64,000 nucleotides of DNA from Chanodichthys erythropterus (Eukaryota > Chordata > Actinopteri > Cypriniformes > Xenocyprididae). Shown piece by piece: positions 1-12,022 of the stretch. The stretch is taken from contig NC_090228.1 of NCBI RefSeq assembly GCF_024489055.1, positions 39,209,709 through 39,273,708 of the forward strand, read 5' to 3'. Each line of letters begins with the position of its first letter. Positions within the stretch are counted from its first letter, which is position 1. A program made the translations under genes and the position numbers. The notes under the pieces were generated by a model, which saw nothing but the letters and a program-made list of their open reading frames with translations, was not told the DNA's origin and ran no database searches.

Positions 1-1904
1 TACCTACAAAAAAGCCCCTGGGTGCAAAGTTTGTAAACCCAACAGGAAGTGAGATATTTTGAATTTTCTCTACAAAATTTTGGCAGTTTTTGCCATTTCC
101 ACATGTTGTACTTTAACGAACTCCTCCTAGAGCTTAAATCAGATCAACATCATATTTGGTCAGTCTAATCTAAAGGCCTTTGAGACGTTAAATTGCGAAG
201 ATCTAGAGTTTTCACTGAAGGGCGTGTCCGTGGCGGCCTGGCAAAGTTTGATGTTTCGCCATGAAACAGGAAGTTGTTGTAACTCGGGCATACAATGTCT
301 GATCTGCCCCAAACTTCCCATGTTTTATTAGAGTCCTGACCTGAAGACATCTATATGACAATATTCAGTTACAGTCATAGCGCCACCTGGGGGCAACAGG
401 AAATGACATGTTTTACACTGGGATTAACTCCTCATAGAGATTAAACCAGATCAACATCATAATATGGCCAGTCTAATCTTAAGGCCTTTGAGATGTTAAA
501 TTGCAAAGATCTTGAGTTTTAGTTGAAGGGCGTGTCCATGGCGGACCGACAAAGTCTGATGTTTCGCCATATAAGGTGAATCACTGTTTTGAGGGCCAAA
601 ACATACTCGAAAACTCATGAAACTTTGCAGATGCGTCAGAAGTGGTGAAAATTTACGTCTGATATAGATTTCAGAATCAAGTGTGGCAAAATGGCTCGAT
701 AGCGCCACCTAAAAAATTTCAACGAAGTGCCCCTGACACTACGTTTCATGTACAGGTATGACATTTGGTACACACATCTAACAGCCCAATACCTACAAAA
801 AAGTCTCTTGGGGTGAAATCTGAAAACTAACAGGAAGTCAGATATTTTGAATTTTCTTTGCAAAATTTTTGCAGTTTTTGCCATTTCCAGATGTTGTACT
901 TTAACGAACTCCTCCTAGAGCTTAAATCAGATCAACATCATATTTGGTCAGTCTAATCTAAAGGCCTTTGAGACGTTAAATTGTGAAGATCTAGAGTTTT
1001 CGCTGAAAGGCGTGTCCGTGGCGACCTGGCAAAGTTCGATGTTTCGCCATGAAACAGGAAGTTGTTGTAACTCGGGCATACAATGTCTGATCTGCCCCAA
1101 ACTTCACATGTTTTATTAGAGTCCTGACCTGAAGACATCTATATGACAATATTCAGTTACAGTCATAGCGCCACCTGCAGTCAACAGGAAATTACATGTT
1201 TTACACTGTGATTAACTCCTCATAGAGATTTAACCAGATACACATCAAATGTGATCAGTCTAATCTTAAGACCTTAGCAATGATAAATATCAAAGATCTT
1301 GAGTTTTGGTTGAAGGGCGTGTCCGTGGCGGACTGACAAAGTCTGATGTTTCGCCATGAACGATGAAGCTGTTGTAACTGAGGCATACTGATCTGCTCCA
1401 AACTTCACATGTGTGATAAGAGTCCTGGCCTAAAGACATCTATATGACAATATTCAGTTAGCCATAGCGCCACCTGCTGGCAACAGGAAATGGCATGCTT
1501 CACACTGTAATTCACTACCAGATTCACATTTCATTATGCCACGAAGTACCAAACATGCTAGAAACATGTTAAATCATGCAACACTTGGCTGAGTGCTAAT
1601 TTATGCGATTAACGCCACGAAAGAAACAGGAAGTTGTTGTAACTCAGGCATACAATGTCCAATCTGCTCCAAACTTCACATGTTCGATAAAAGTCCTGGC
1701 CTGAAGACATCAACATGGCAAAATTCAGTTATGGTGAAAGCGCCACCTGTTGGCCGCAGGAAGTGTGGCATTTCGAAATGACTTTGGCATAATTCTCCTG
1801 TATTCACTCACTTAAATGCATGACGCCCACTGTTCACTGTTTTCCTGAGGCCAACGGGTGGCGGTGAGCCCGGGTGCGAGGGCCCTCTCAACGCTGCTTG
1901 CAGC
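1..1904. repeat. Tandem higher-order repeat, ~788-bp unit built of ~308 + ~480 bp subunits
   Basis: The stretch starting TACCTACAAAAAAG at base 1 returns at about 790, and the block around 165-350 returns at 953-1138 almost unchanged, so the period is about 788 bp. A shorter motif (GAAGGGCGTGTCC) recurs at about 221, 528, 1009 and 1315, that is at alternating spacings of about 307 and 480 bp, so each unit is itself a pair of related subunits. GCGCCACCTG-type motifs recur throughout. The short open frames inside are repeat-derived and look like no protein I know. The right edge reads GCTGCTTGCAGC, the reverse complement of the AGCTGCAAGCAGC found at the edge of the unrelated-looking element at 11.27 kb, so both may share a terminal signature. 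It has been interrupted by, or inserted into, the adjacent L2 fragment. Confidence 0.8.
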
Positions 1905-1918
1905 TTTAATTAAAATAT

Positions 1919-2503
1919 GGTCTTCCTCAGGGTTCTATTTTAGGGCCCATCTTATTTTCTTTGTACATGAGCCCTCTTGGCTCAATCTGCCGTCGTCATG
2001 ACATTTCTTATCATATGTATGCCGACGACACTCAATTATATTTGCCTTTTAAAGTTGGAAATTTGAATTCGCTACAGCCTTTAATACTCTGCCTGGATGA
2101 AGTCAAAACCTGGTTATCACAAAATTTTCTTCAGTTAAACGGAAAAAAATCTGAGATAATTATCTTTGGTCCATCGCATCTTAAGGAAGCTATGTCTAGT
2201 GCTATCGCCCCGTTAGATATACCTATAAAAAATACTGTTAGGAATCTGGGTGTTATCATTGACTCTTCTCTCAGTTTTGACAACCAGATTAAGTCTGTAG
2301 TAAAGAGTAGTTTTTATCAACTTAGACAGATCGCCAAGTTGAAACCTTTCCTTAATACTAAAGACCTACAGGTCATAGTGCATGCATTCATCACCTCAAG
2401 ATTGGATTATTGCAACTCTTTGTACGTTGGGATAAGTAAACACAATTTATCTTGTCTGCAATTAGTGCAGAATGCAGCAGCAAGATTTTTAACAGGCACA
2501 TGA
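1919..2503 (+). pseudogene. L2-type LINE reverse transcriptase fragment
   Basis: The open frame runs from the RT palm motif LPQGSILGPILFSLYM through the catalytic YADD box and on into the thumb, ending at NAAARFLTGT near 2503. This order is typical of the L2/CR1 group of non-LTR retrotransposons; the same block, more decayed, appears on the minus strand at 44.7-48.1 kb. It is open for about 195 codons but lacks the endonuclease, the N-terminal RT and the last ~70 residues, so it is a fragment and cannot move itself. The repeat ending at 1904 sits directly on its 5' side. Confidence 0.85.
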
Positions 2504-4403
2504 CATGATCACATGAGGACAAGGGAATCACATGGCATCAGGGAACGCATGGCAAACATAACATACATAGCAATGAAACAAAACATGACCTTGAAAAATA
2601 AACCACGAAACATGAACATGAAACAACACCAAAACAAGATATTACAAAGATTCTGACATTTTTTTTTTTTAAATTGAGTTATTCACATATTTACATTATG
2701 TGATGTTTTTGGTAATGTTGAGTACATTTAGGGACTTTGCCAAATTGGCCAAGTATTTTTAAATAAACAGGGTTAGAGATTGGTTATTTAGTCAGCAGTG
2801 GCATTTACAAGATTTTATTTTTCACTCATCCTTGACATTTAGTAGTGCCTATATCTGTAGCTTTGAGGCCCATGATCTTCCATTTTTCCTCCCTTTTGTA
2901 CTCCTGGAGTACGTTTTCTAGCAATACCTTGTAACCCCACCTCAGAGTAATCACTTGCCGTCTTCCTCATGTCATTTTTATAGGTCTTAGAGTTTAGGTC
3001 TTACAGTTTCTGATGACACTATTTTCTCCACCTAGTCAACTTTTATATGGAACAAAACAAACGTATCCAGCTTCCCAAGAACAAATACTGTACATACATT
3101 TAAATCATTACAAATTGTACGTACTGTACCTCATTGCTATCAGGAACCTCTGAAGGGTACCTTGCCTCTCGACCAAACATAAGTATGGTGAGAACTTTGT
3201 CATATTTGCCTTTAGATTAATGTCCCATTCTGGAAGTTCAACATGTTAAATTTTTTGCCAACTAGATTCATGCCCATCAGTTTCAGAGGCTCTGTAATCT
3301 GAAGAAACAAAACTCTTAGAGAACAAAGTGTATATTTTTTTATTAACTTAACTCTGTTGGGATGTAGGAAGACATCTCTTTCAAAGTAGAACTTCTGGTC
3401 TGACATTCAGGGTATTGAACTATCAGAAAGATAGATCACTGATACACAATTCATAATGAAGAATACCCTCCATAATGAAGGGATCTGACCCAAAGTGGGA
3501 TTCTTCACAGAGCTCAATTTACTCATTTCCATTTCAGGTAGTTACAGTGAATGCAGTATAAAACAGACACACCTTAGCCAAAATTTCCATTAGAAAGATA
3601 TTAAGACACACAAATGCCCATTTCTACATGTTATTAATTTTATTTTTGAGTAGCTCAATTTTATTTTGTAGTACTCCTCCTGTAAATAGGGTACTATTTT
3701 CTGCTGCTTTTCGGTCCATTTTATTTTGCTTTACAAATTTGCTTCCCTTAATTCAGTGGTTCAAATTTGACTGAAAATTCAACATTTCACATCCGGGAAC
3801 TGCAGGAAAAGCAGTATAGTTCTGATTCATAATCTCCATCAGCTGTTAGTCGACCTCACCAGCAGGTGGTGCAAACGCGTGTTGACGAAGAGCAGAGCGA
3901 TGGGTAGAGAGAGTCATTCATTCATTAAAACGGATTTACAGAAATGGAGCAAGTGGTAAATGTATTTGTGTTGATTATCAGGGCCAGTATATATGCAGAA
4001 AAGCTGAGGACACAAACGATGTGTTTTCATTTATTTCAATATCTTCACTGTTACTTTCCCTGTGTAGGCTACATGTAAGCAGCTTTCTCTACAGTATACA
4101 ATATTTTGGAAGTGAAATCTGAAAGGTGAATATGGATTATTACATTTTTCACAATGAAAATGTGTGTGAAATGTTTTGAATTGAAATATTCACAACTTCA
4201 ATATACAACCATGTTCAATTTCAGTCCTAAAAATATAAACATGGTTAATGCAATGCATTTTTTTTTTTTTTACAATTAGTGCAATTCAACAAGCTTTTTG
4301 TTTCAAAAACATTTGTCATTATTTTACCTCCATATTGTTCAGTTCATAGAATGCCAGATATAAATATGAGAAATGGCTTTGTCTATGGAAAATAAAAATG
4401 GGT
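2504..4403. other. Unannotated AT-rich spacer
   Basis: I see no convincing coding exon, tRNA-like sequence or paired terminal repeats here. There are short T and A runs at about 2661 and 4258. The stretch near 3840-3900 holds a short CAGGTGGTGC motif common in fish repeats, but no element border could be fixed. Confidence 0.4.
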
Positions 4404-6395
4404 CGGTAACGCTTTAGATTATAGCCCGGAAAGTACTGCGTAATTACAACAAATTTACAGCATAACTTTCAATAATTATAGTTTAACTATACAGTAAGTA
4501 TGTGTAAGTATAGGGGAACAATATGTAAAGTATTGGGAATAAAGGGGTAACAACCAGGAAAATAACAAATTATTTATACTGTAAATATTTTATATCTAAG
4601 GGGTACTTATGACATATAACTAAGGGGTAAGTATGACATTACGGGCCGTAAATTAAAGTGGAGCTTGTTACCCTCTTATTTCATGTAGTTATTGGGTAAA
4701 TATGACATTACGGGCCGTAAATTAAAGTGGAGTTTGTTACCCTCTTATTTCATGTAGTTACAGGGTAAATATGACATTACGGGCCGTAAATTAAAGTGGA
4801 GCTTGTTACCCTCTTATTTCATGTAGTTACAGAGTAAATATGACATTACGGGCCGTAAATTAAAGTGGAGCTTGTTACCCTCTTATTTCATGTAGTTACA
4901 GGGTAAATATGACATTACGGGCCGTAAATTAAAGTGGTGCTTGTTACCCTCTTATTTCATGTAGTTACAGGGTAAGTAATTAATAAAATGCAAACAATCT
5001 GATATCACTGACTCTGAAACCTTTATTTGAAAAACAACTTTATTAAAAACAGGTCTACAACACTTTTCATTTCAAACTCTAAAGTCCTGACAGAAAGTAA
5101 CAAGTTTTGTCCGTTTTTTGGTTGTTGTTGTTTCTCGCTTGGCTTCCACCTGCTCTTGTTTCTCAGCTGATGAATCTTAAGAAGGAATCCCGTTGCTATT
5201 CTGTATTATAAGAAATTACAGTACACCCCGAAATTTTCTCATGGTTTAGGCTATTCATCTTTTCGCTTTCGACCAACTGTCACCAGCGCCTGCATGAGAG
5301 TTGACTTCGTGTTCGATGAAGCACATTGAAATGAGCAACGTGAAGCTTTCATGACGTTCTCACAGGAGATTCGTGTGAAACTCGCGCGAGAACTGCCGTC
5401 TCTGTTATTCTGTCTTGTTTGTTTCTCATTCTCATTATCTGCTATTCTGTGTATTTTGTTGTGAGCATTACCAAAAAAATAAAAAAAAAATAAAAAACTG
5501 ACGGCATCCAACATCTGCGTGAGTTTCTCGGCACGCTTACGTCACGCTTCAGGTTACGTCAAGCATGACCTCTCAACCCTCGCATACATGCGCAGGAGAC
5601 AGCTGGTCGAAAGTTTTAAGAATATTCAAATATTTGGTATTTTTCTTACAAATACGTATCGTTTCACTTCAGAAGACATTGATTCATCCATTGGGGTCAT
5701 ATGGATTACTGTAGTTACTGCTGTTTGATGCTTCGACTTTTAGGAACACGTGAGCTTGCATTATAAAGCGTTCCCAGATGATTTATTTTTTTCCTAAAAT
5801 CCTTTTTGTGTTCATCTTAAGAAGGAAAGTCGGATACATCTCAGATGGCATGAGGGTAAAAGATGAGTAAACGGTGAGCACATTTCTGGGTGTTCTGTAT
5901 TTTTTAAATACAGAATAGCAAATGGGATTCCCTCTTAAGATTCATCAGTGGAAAGAAAGAAGAAGAGGAACAAGAGGAGGAGGAAGCCAAGCAAGAGAAA
6001 CATAAGAAGTGTTGTAACTTTAAATCTGTTTTGAAATAAGTTGTTTTTTAAATAAAGTTTTCCAAGTGATATGACTGTTTGCGTTTTTATTTATTTATTT
6101 TTATTAATTACTTACCCTGTAACTACATGAAACAAGACTGTAACAAGCTCCACTTTAATTTACGGCCCGTAATGTCATATTTACCCCTTAGTTATGTCAT
6201 ACGTACCCCTTAGTTATAAAATATTAAAAGTATGAATAATTTGTTATTTTCCTGGTTTATTCCCAATACTTCACATATTGTTCCCCTATACTTACACATA
6301 CTTACTGTATAGTTACACTATAATTATTGAAAGTTACGCTGTAAATTTGTTGTAATTACGCAGTACTTTCCGGGCTGTAATCTAAAGTGTTACCG
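4404..6395. mobile_element. ~2-kb foldback DNA element with long terminal inverted repeats
   Basis: The left end CGGTAACGCTTTAGATTA is matched in inverted orientation by the right end, which finishes TAATCTAAAGTGTTACCG at 6395. The pairing continues inward for hundreds of bases: GTACTGCGTAATTACAAC, the GGGGAACAATATG block, the AAGGGGTA block, the GGGCCGTAAATTAAAGTGGA block, and a further block at 5166-5205 that pairs with 5900-5955. No transposase frame was found in the ~700-bp centre, so it is non-autonomous. No clear target-site duplication was seen and the superfamily is not assigned. Left and right arms differ in length because a minisatellite has expanded only in the left arm. Confidence 0.85.
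4626..4977. repeat. 69-bp minisatellite, five copies
   Basis: The core GACATTACGGGCCGTAAATT starts at 4635, 4704, 4773, 4842 and 4911, an exact 69-bp spacing, and copies differ by only a few bases. The opposite arm of the foldback element has a single copy of the unit (about 6112-6190, inverted). The high copy identity suggests recent expansion. Confidence 0.95.
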
Positions 6396-7026
6396 TTTGA
6401 GCCCTCCTTCAAACCGGTGATGCTTGTTTCTGAGTGACAAAATATGTTAAACACAGTTTGGGCTAGTTGGGACAGCAGTTTAGTAGGTGGTCCATCCCAT
6501 AGAAAAACGGTGCAGTGGACCACATTTGTACATATCATTGTTTGAGATAACTTTGCCAGCATTTTTAAATAAACTGATAGCACTCACCTGTGCGTGATGA
6601 CTCCTGCTTGTGTGCTGCAATTTCCTCTCTGGCTTTTGATTGCAAAACGTATCAGTGTTTCTCACAGTCTTCACTGGTATGTACAAGCAGGGGGAATGAA
6701 GTGTTAATATTTTGGGCTAACAGTAAACACTGTTCTTCTGTCCAGTTGGGCTTTCTTGTTCTTCTTGTATTTGACTCCATGTTTGCTACATTAAAACCAA
6801 CATTCAAACCACCACTTAAATAGACATGCCAGCAATCAGTGTAATTGGAAAGAGTGGAACAATTTTTATCATTCTAAGCCAATCAAATACCTTATAGGAA
6901 ATTAACAGCATGGTAAATAGAAATAAAGAATATATATACTACCGTTCAAAATTTTGGGATCAGTAAAATAATGGGTGAAATAATTGTGAAATAATAATAA
7001 TAAAAAAAAAAAATGTGAAAAAGATA

Positions 7027-7097
<71 letters not shown>

Positions 7098-8065
7098 ATG
7101 AATCATTGTAAATTCATGTGCATTACTCTTAAAGTTGACAAATCTTCCTTGTTAAATGAACATTACTTTACAGTACATCAAAAAAAAAAAAAAAGAAAAG
7201 AAACCAAATACAACTCTATTTTGTAATTTTACATTAACAATGTAATGTTCTATTTATCAAAACCAAGTCAATCTCATCAAGCATCAAGTGTTTTAAGCAT
7301 TTCTACATTCATTCCAAAATAATAACTAAAGGCAATAATAATTTAAACAATATATTTTATTTGTTTATTGCGGTTTTTCTTTTTAATTGTCAACCTAGAA
7401 TATTTTGGATCATCAGTCATGCTCCATTAACACCGTCTGTCGTAAACACGAATTGCATTTTTAATTTCACCAAGGTGATAGCACTAAAAAACCCCACAGT
7501 AATCATGCTTTCAGTCCATTTCAAGTTTGATTTTGACGTAACATAAAGTAGTGATATATCTAACTGGGTGATCTGTTTACTTACTTTTCGATTAGTCTTC
7601 CGATTGACACCATCATTTGTTCAGTCAAACCTACGCGTGGTTCAACGAGAGGCGGATTTATCGCACAAACCAATCATATCCAATCATAACCAATTACATC
7701 CAATCATAGCGCGATGGAGACATTGCCTCCTCTCACGTGACTTTTCCCCATTCATTCTCAATTACCCCCCACAAAACCCACCGCACGCCGGGGTTCTGAT
7801 GATTTTCTATAGATTCCTATGAGAGGAAAGGGAGGCATGACTCCTCTGTGTAACTTTACCTGCGGTTGTCGCTGTTGGGCAGTGTTCCTTAAGAAATACG
7901 CGTGACTTGCGCTCTTTTTAATGTCATAATTTGTAATATTTGTGTTGTTTTATATGTAATATGGATTATTTTCTCATCCTATTTTTTTGAGGAGGCACTG
8001 CCTCCCTTGCCTACTCGGAGGAAACGCCCCTGATATATATATATATATATATTGAAGCGGCAGTC
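6396..8065. other. Spacer with simple repeats and transposon ends
   Basis: It contains a (TA)n tract at about 7025-7095, A-rich runs, and a CTACCGTTCAAAATTTTGGG stretch at about 6942 that resembles a widespread fish repeat end. Near 7985-8032 the sequence ends in GAGGAAACGCCCCTG, which on the other strand starts CAGGGGCGTTTCCTC like a hAT terminus; the opposite end of that element was not found. A short (TA)n follows at 8033-8052. No coding sequence recognised. Confidence 0.45.
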
Positions 8066-8399
8066 CAGGGCTTCAGACTCCAGACTACGTGGAAGGGGCA
8101 CGTCAATGATCAAAGAAATGAGCAATGAAATAAACAATGAGACGCGAGCGCACACGCATGCAAACACACACACACACACACTCGCACACATACTCATGAG
8201 ATGCGAGTGTGTGCTCATTGAGTGATGCCTGTCTGTGAGGCGGCCAATGCTTGTGAGAAGAATACGGAATGGCCACTGTAAGTGGCTAAAATGTGTGGAG
8301 GGGGAGGGGCCTAGAGATAATCGAGCGCGCATAAACATCTGTGGGAAGGAAACAGAGACAAATATCATCACAACTTGATATGTGCGTGCGTCTGAGCTA

Positions 8400-9138
8400 T
8401 GAGCAAGCGAACTATTGATTCGTTCTTCCAGTGCCACCAGTGCCAGAGTCTACAGTGTCACCGTCGGATGATGATGCAGAGTCAGAGGTTGGTGTGGCGA
8501 AAAAAGCCTGCACTCACCATTTTTGAGAAGACTGGCTGAAAGAATTCAGCTGGCTGAGGTACTATAAGCAGTCGAACTATATGAACTGCGAATACTGCTG
8601 CAGCTACCCCAGAACTGCGGGGAACACAAAGTTTGCCGATAATACAGGCACTTTGCAGTTTAAACACAATACACTGATTAAACACAATCTCAGCCTAAAG
8701 CGTCGAGTATGCGTGACATGTTTATAAATCAAAAAGCAACGCCACTGCCGGTTGCTTTTAGAAGACAAATGACTGTAAATCAGAGCGCAGATGAGGCAGA
8801 GATGATGTTGAAATTTAACACGGCCTACTTCGTTGCTAAAGAGGAACTACCCTTCACCAAATACAAAAGCCAGCTCGACCTTCAAAGGAAGAATGGCTTA
8901 AAACTTAACAAAACATACAGTTTTGTTAATTTTGGAGTAATTGGAGTAATTGCGGATACTCTGAAGGGGAAGACTTACACGAAAATCAAGGATGCTCCGT
9001 ATTTATCAATTATGATCGATGGGGACACCGACGTTTCAACAAAGGAATACGAAATCATATACGCAAGGATCCTAAACGAAGGGAAACCAATGAATATTTT
9101 GATTGGCCACATCGAAGTGAAACATGCACATGCTCAAG
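8400..9138 (+). pseudogene. hAT transposase N-terminal exon (TTF/DUF4371-like, ZNF862-type)
   Basis: Before 8709 the sequence reads, with breaks, as a zinc-finger region (WLRYYKQSNYMNCEYC and following Cys/His residues). From 8709 the frame is open for 143 codons up to VKHAHAQ and includes YLSIMIDGDTDVSTKEYE, which matches the start of the hAT RNase H-like fold seen in ZNF862- and ZMYM-related proteins. The frame then meets CAAG/GTAAGT at about 9138, a good splice donor, so the later open frame is intron read-through. The first catalytic Asp region is present. Later catalytic parts and the dimerisation domain were not found before the element ends. Confidence 0.7.
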
Positions 9139-10290
9139 GTAAGTTTAATTCAAATTATGTTTAGACCTATATCACTAACTTATTTAGCTGTCTTTACTTT
9201 GAATATTTATAAGTTTAAATAATCACTTAAGGTGCCGTAATGGCTGTGCCTCAAGGTATGTTTTAAAGGTCCCGTTCTTCGTGATCCCATGTTTCAAACT
9301 TTAGTTAGTGTGTAATGTTGTTGTTAGAGTATAAATAAAATCTGTAAAATTTTAAAGCTCAAAGTTCAATGCCAAGCGAGAAATTTTATTTAACAAAGTC
9401 GCCTACATCGAACGGCCAGTTTGGACTACATCCCTCTACTTCCTTCTTTAATGACGTCACTAAAACAGTTTTTTGACTAACCTCCGCCCACAGGAATACA
9501 CAAGAGTTGCGTTTGTAGAGTGTGTTTTCGCCATGTCATCGAAACGCTGTTATTTTCATCCTGCAGTCCAACCACCTTTGTTTGGCCTTCCCAGGGATGC
9601 TGTACTTAGAGATCAATGGTTACAATTTATGTTTAACTCGGTTCCCGAAAATTATAATTGTGGTATCCTTACTGCAATAGTTAATGTTGGACTGCAGTGC
9701 ACATAATGGCCACAAGAGGGGACTATGTTTATGTATATGGCTGTTTTCCGTTTGAGGTACTCTTCTGAGTGAGTGCTAACGTTGTACATTTTCTGTCGCT
9801 GCTTGTAGAGATTAAAGAGTTCAGTCTCTCGGGAATTATTGTCTTTTGTGTTCATTCGGCACAACACCACAATAATCCACATGTAAAACTATGTGCAGCA
9901 CACGTTATGGTAAGAGGCGTGACCTTTCCGGGCAAGATGCGCTAAACTGCTGTCGAATCACAACACAGGAACCGCTGGCACAATCAGAACTCGTTACGTG
10001 TTTCTGAAGGAGGGACTTCATAGAACAAGGAAGTCATCAGCCCGTTTTTATGACAGTGGAAACAGAGGTATACAGATAAGTAAATTATGTGAAAAATACT
10101 GTGTTTTTTTACACACAAAACATGAACACATGTTATATTGCACACTATAAACACAATCAAAGCTTCAAAAAAACACGAAAAATGGGACCTTTAATTCACA
10201 TTTTGTTTAGACCTATTACTAACTTCTTTAGCTGTCTTTACTGTGAATATTTATTAGTTTAAATAATCACTTAAGGTGCCATAATACTTC
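9133..10290 (+). repeat. ~116-bp direct duplication of an exon-intron junction, split by a MITE
   Basis: CTCAAG/GTAAGTTTAATTC and the following ~100 bp (GTTTAGACCTAT, TAGCTGTCTTTACT, AATCACTTAAGGTGCC) occur at 9133-9248. They occur again as CTCAAGGTATGTTTTAA at about 9251-9266, continuing at 10191-10290 after the inserted MITE. Copy 2 therefore carries the MITE precisely at its TTAA. Confidence 0.8.
9267..10190. mobile_element. 924-bp TTAA-target MITE
   Basis: TTAA is present on both sides (9263-9266 and 10191-10194). Inside it the ends are AGGTCCCGTTCTTCGTG and, inverted, AGGTCCCATTTTTCGTG. This fits a non-autonomous element of a TTAA-specific superfamily (Kolobok or piggyBac; not decided). 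No transposase frame. It lies in the second copy of the duplicated hAT junction. Confidence 0.85.
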
Positions 10291-10722
10291 AGCTGTGAGG
10301 TGTGATGATGACAGAGGGAAAACTGTTCAGGCAACTGGTGTTTTTGTCCAGTGTAAGACATAATTTTACACCATTGTCATGGTTACTAAAGCATGTCAAA
10401 AGGTTACTAAGCACTTTTTTTTATTCTGAATGTATGGTATTTTGTTTACTATTTGTACTGTCATGACAGCGATGGTGCTGTCAGTTTACCTTGTTGTTGC
10501 ATCTTCAAAAGTGCAGAATAAAATGTGACACTGAATTTGAAAAAGGACATTGTAATTTCTGCATCTATTATTAAAGTATTTATCAGTAATACAGTGGAAA
10601 TTAGTAGATTTGGTTAGCATGTTGATTTACGGTGTGCGCCCCTAAATTTTCTGGTTGTGCCCCTAAAATTTTCAGTTGGTGGCCACTGTGCTCCTAGTGA
10701 AAAAAGTTAGTCTGGAGCCCTG

Positions 10723-11264
10723 CAGTCGATTCCAGAATCCACTCCTTCACTTTCTTCAGCTCATACTCATTGAATCCTATCACTGCCATTATAAAGCTCA
10801 GATGTGTCAGAATATTTATTAAAATATTGTGTTCATCAGAAAGAAGAAAGTCATATACACCTAGGATGGCTTGAGGGTGAGTAAAGCTTGAGCTAATTTT
10901 CATTTGAAAGTGAACTTATCCTTTCAGCTAAGACTCCTACGTAGAAATGATTAAACTAAATTAGGATCTCTCTGAGAAGATTCCTAGAAGCTTTAAGAAT
11001 ACAGGCCCTGGTCTGTATATGCAATCCCGTTCTGGGGGAGGTTTATTTAAAGTAAACTGGATCAGATTATAATAATTGTGCTCATGATTTTAATGATCAA
11101 GTGTTTACAGTATGAGCAGATGATTTGGGTTTATTTATTACACACATTTATTAATACATTGATCATTTATTAATGTCATCTCACAATTTTACAACAAATT
11201 AGATTTTTTTATATATAATGATACATTTTATTGAAAGTTCATTTTAATAGTAATTATAAATATA
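10723..11264. other. Repeat fragment plus AT-rich spacer
   Basis: About 10830-10925 contains GGCTTGAGGGTGAGTAAA and GAAAGTGAACTTATCC, the 3' signature of a common fish short repeat that is seen again in the arms of the TTAA foldback at 49.8-51.7 kb. The rest is AT-rich with no recognised feature. Confidence 0.5.
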
Positions 11265-11538
11265 GCTGCAAGCAGCAATTCGGGGCCAAGCCCCAGAAGG
11301 GGCAGTAGCGCAATACGGAGCAGGAAGAGCAAAAACAGCAGAAATTGAATGTACATGCAAAACAGCTGGTTCAGAAGGACAGGTGGAAATGAAATGAAAA
11401 TCAATAGAAGTTCAGAGAATGAACAGGGAATGAACTAAAAACACTTGTATCTCATTCAAGAGGAATAAAGATTAGTACAATGCTTATTTGGATAAAAAAG
11501 GTATCAAAATGACTCATTACACACAATTGTATAAAGGA

Positions 11539-11613
11539 ACCCCACACGGGATTCGAACCCACGACCTCCGAGTCCAGTGTCCATTTCTCATCTCATTGCA
11601 CCACTGTGCAGGT
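11539..11613 (-). other. tRNA-like module 1
   Basis: On the minus strand it has a T-arm/B-box sequence GGGTTCGAATCCCGTG and an A-box-like GCACAGTGGTGCAATG about 50 bp before it. Stems do not close as a normal cloverleaf, so this is a tRNA-derived remnant and not a working tRNA gene. Confidence 0.5.
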
Positions 11614-11940
11614 GAATGTTGGCACACCTGCCGAAGTTCATTAGTTCATGTGAAAATGAACTCAAAATGAAGAATTTTTATAAAACTGCACTGAATGTTA
11701 TATTTAATAACTACTTTAGATCATTCTGCAGCTCATCATGCTGTAGCGCAATACAGAGCAGGAAGAGGAAAAACAGCAGAAAATGAACAAACATGAAACA
11801 GCTGGTTCAGAATTACGTGCGAAAATGAACTCAGAATGTACATAAGCTTAGATGAAAATGAACACAGCATGAAACAAAAAGCATTTATTTCTAATCCAAG
11901 AGGCAGTAAAGGAATCAAAACACACTATTTCATAAAACCG

Positions 11941-12022
11941 CTCCACCTGGGATTCGAACCCACTATCTTGGGGTGCAGAGCTCATCAGGTAACTGGCTTT
12001 ACACATTGAGCTACTTGAGGAT
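11941..12022 (-). other. tRNA-like module 2
   Basis: On the minus strand it reads AAGTAGCTCAATGTGTAAAG (A-box-like) followed by GTGGGTTCGAATCCC (perfect B-box core). The acceptor stem pairs poorly. It is the best preserved of the three modules and could still bind TFIIIC, which is inference. Confidence 0.5.

Larger units (their letters stand above)
8066..10722 (+). mobile_element. hAT-type DNA transposon relic
   Basis: The left end CAGGGCTTCAGACT (8066) and the right end, which read on the minus strand is CAGGGCTCCAGACTAAC (10722), form hAT-like inverted termini, and a transposase exon lies between them. CAGTC is found on both flanks, but not as a clean 8-bp duplication in register. The element is split by a 924-bp TTAA MITE and lacks most of the transposase catalytic region, so it is dead. 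Confidence 0.7.

Noticed and set aside
7979..8437. 152-codon open frame on the minus strand
   Set aside because: It spans a (TA)n tract, a (TG)n tract and two hAT ends and has low-complexity VCVCVFACVCAR stretches; it is repeat read-through and not a gene.
8061..10727. Target-site duplication CAGTC for the 8.1-10.7-kb hAT
   Set aside because: Only 5 bp match and they are not in the position expected for an 8-bp duplication, so it may be chance.
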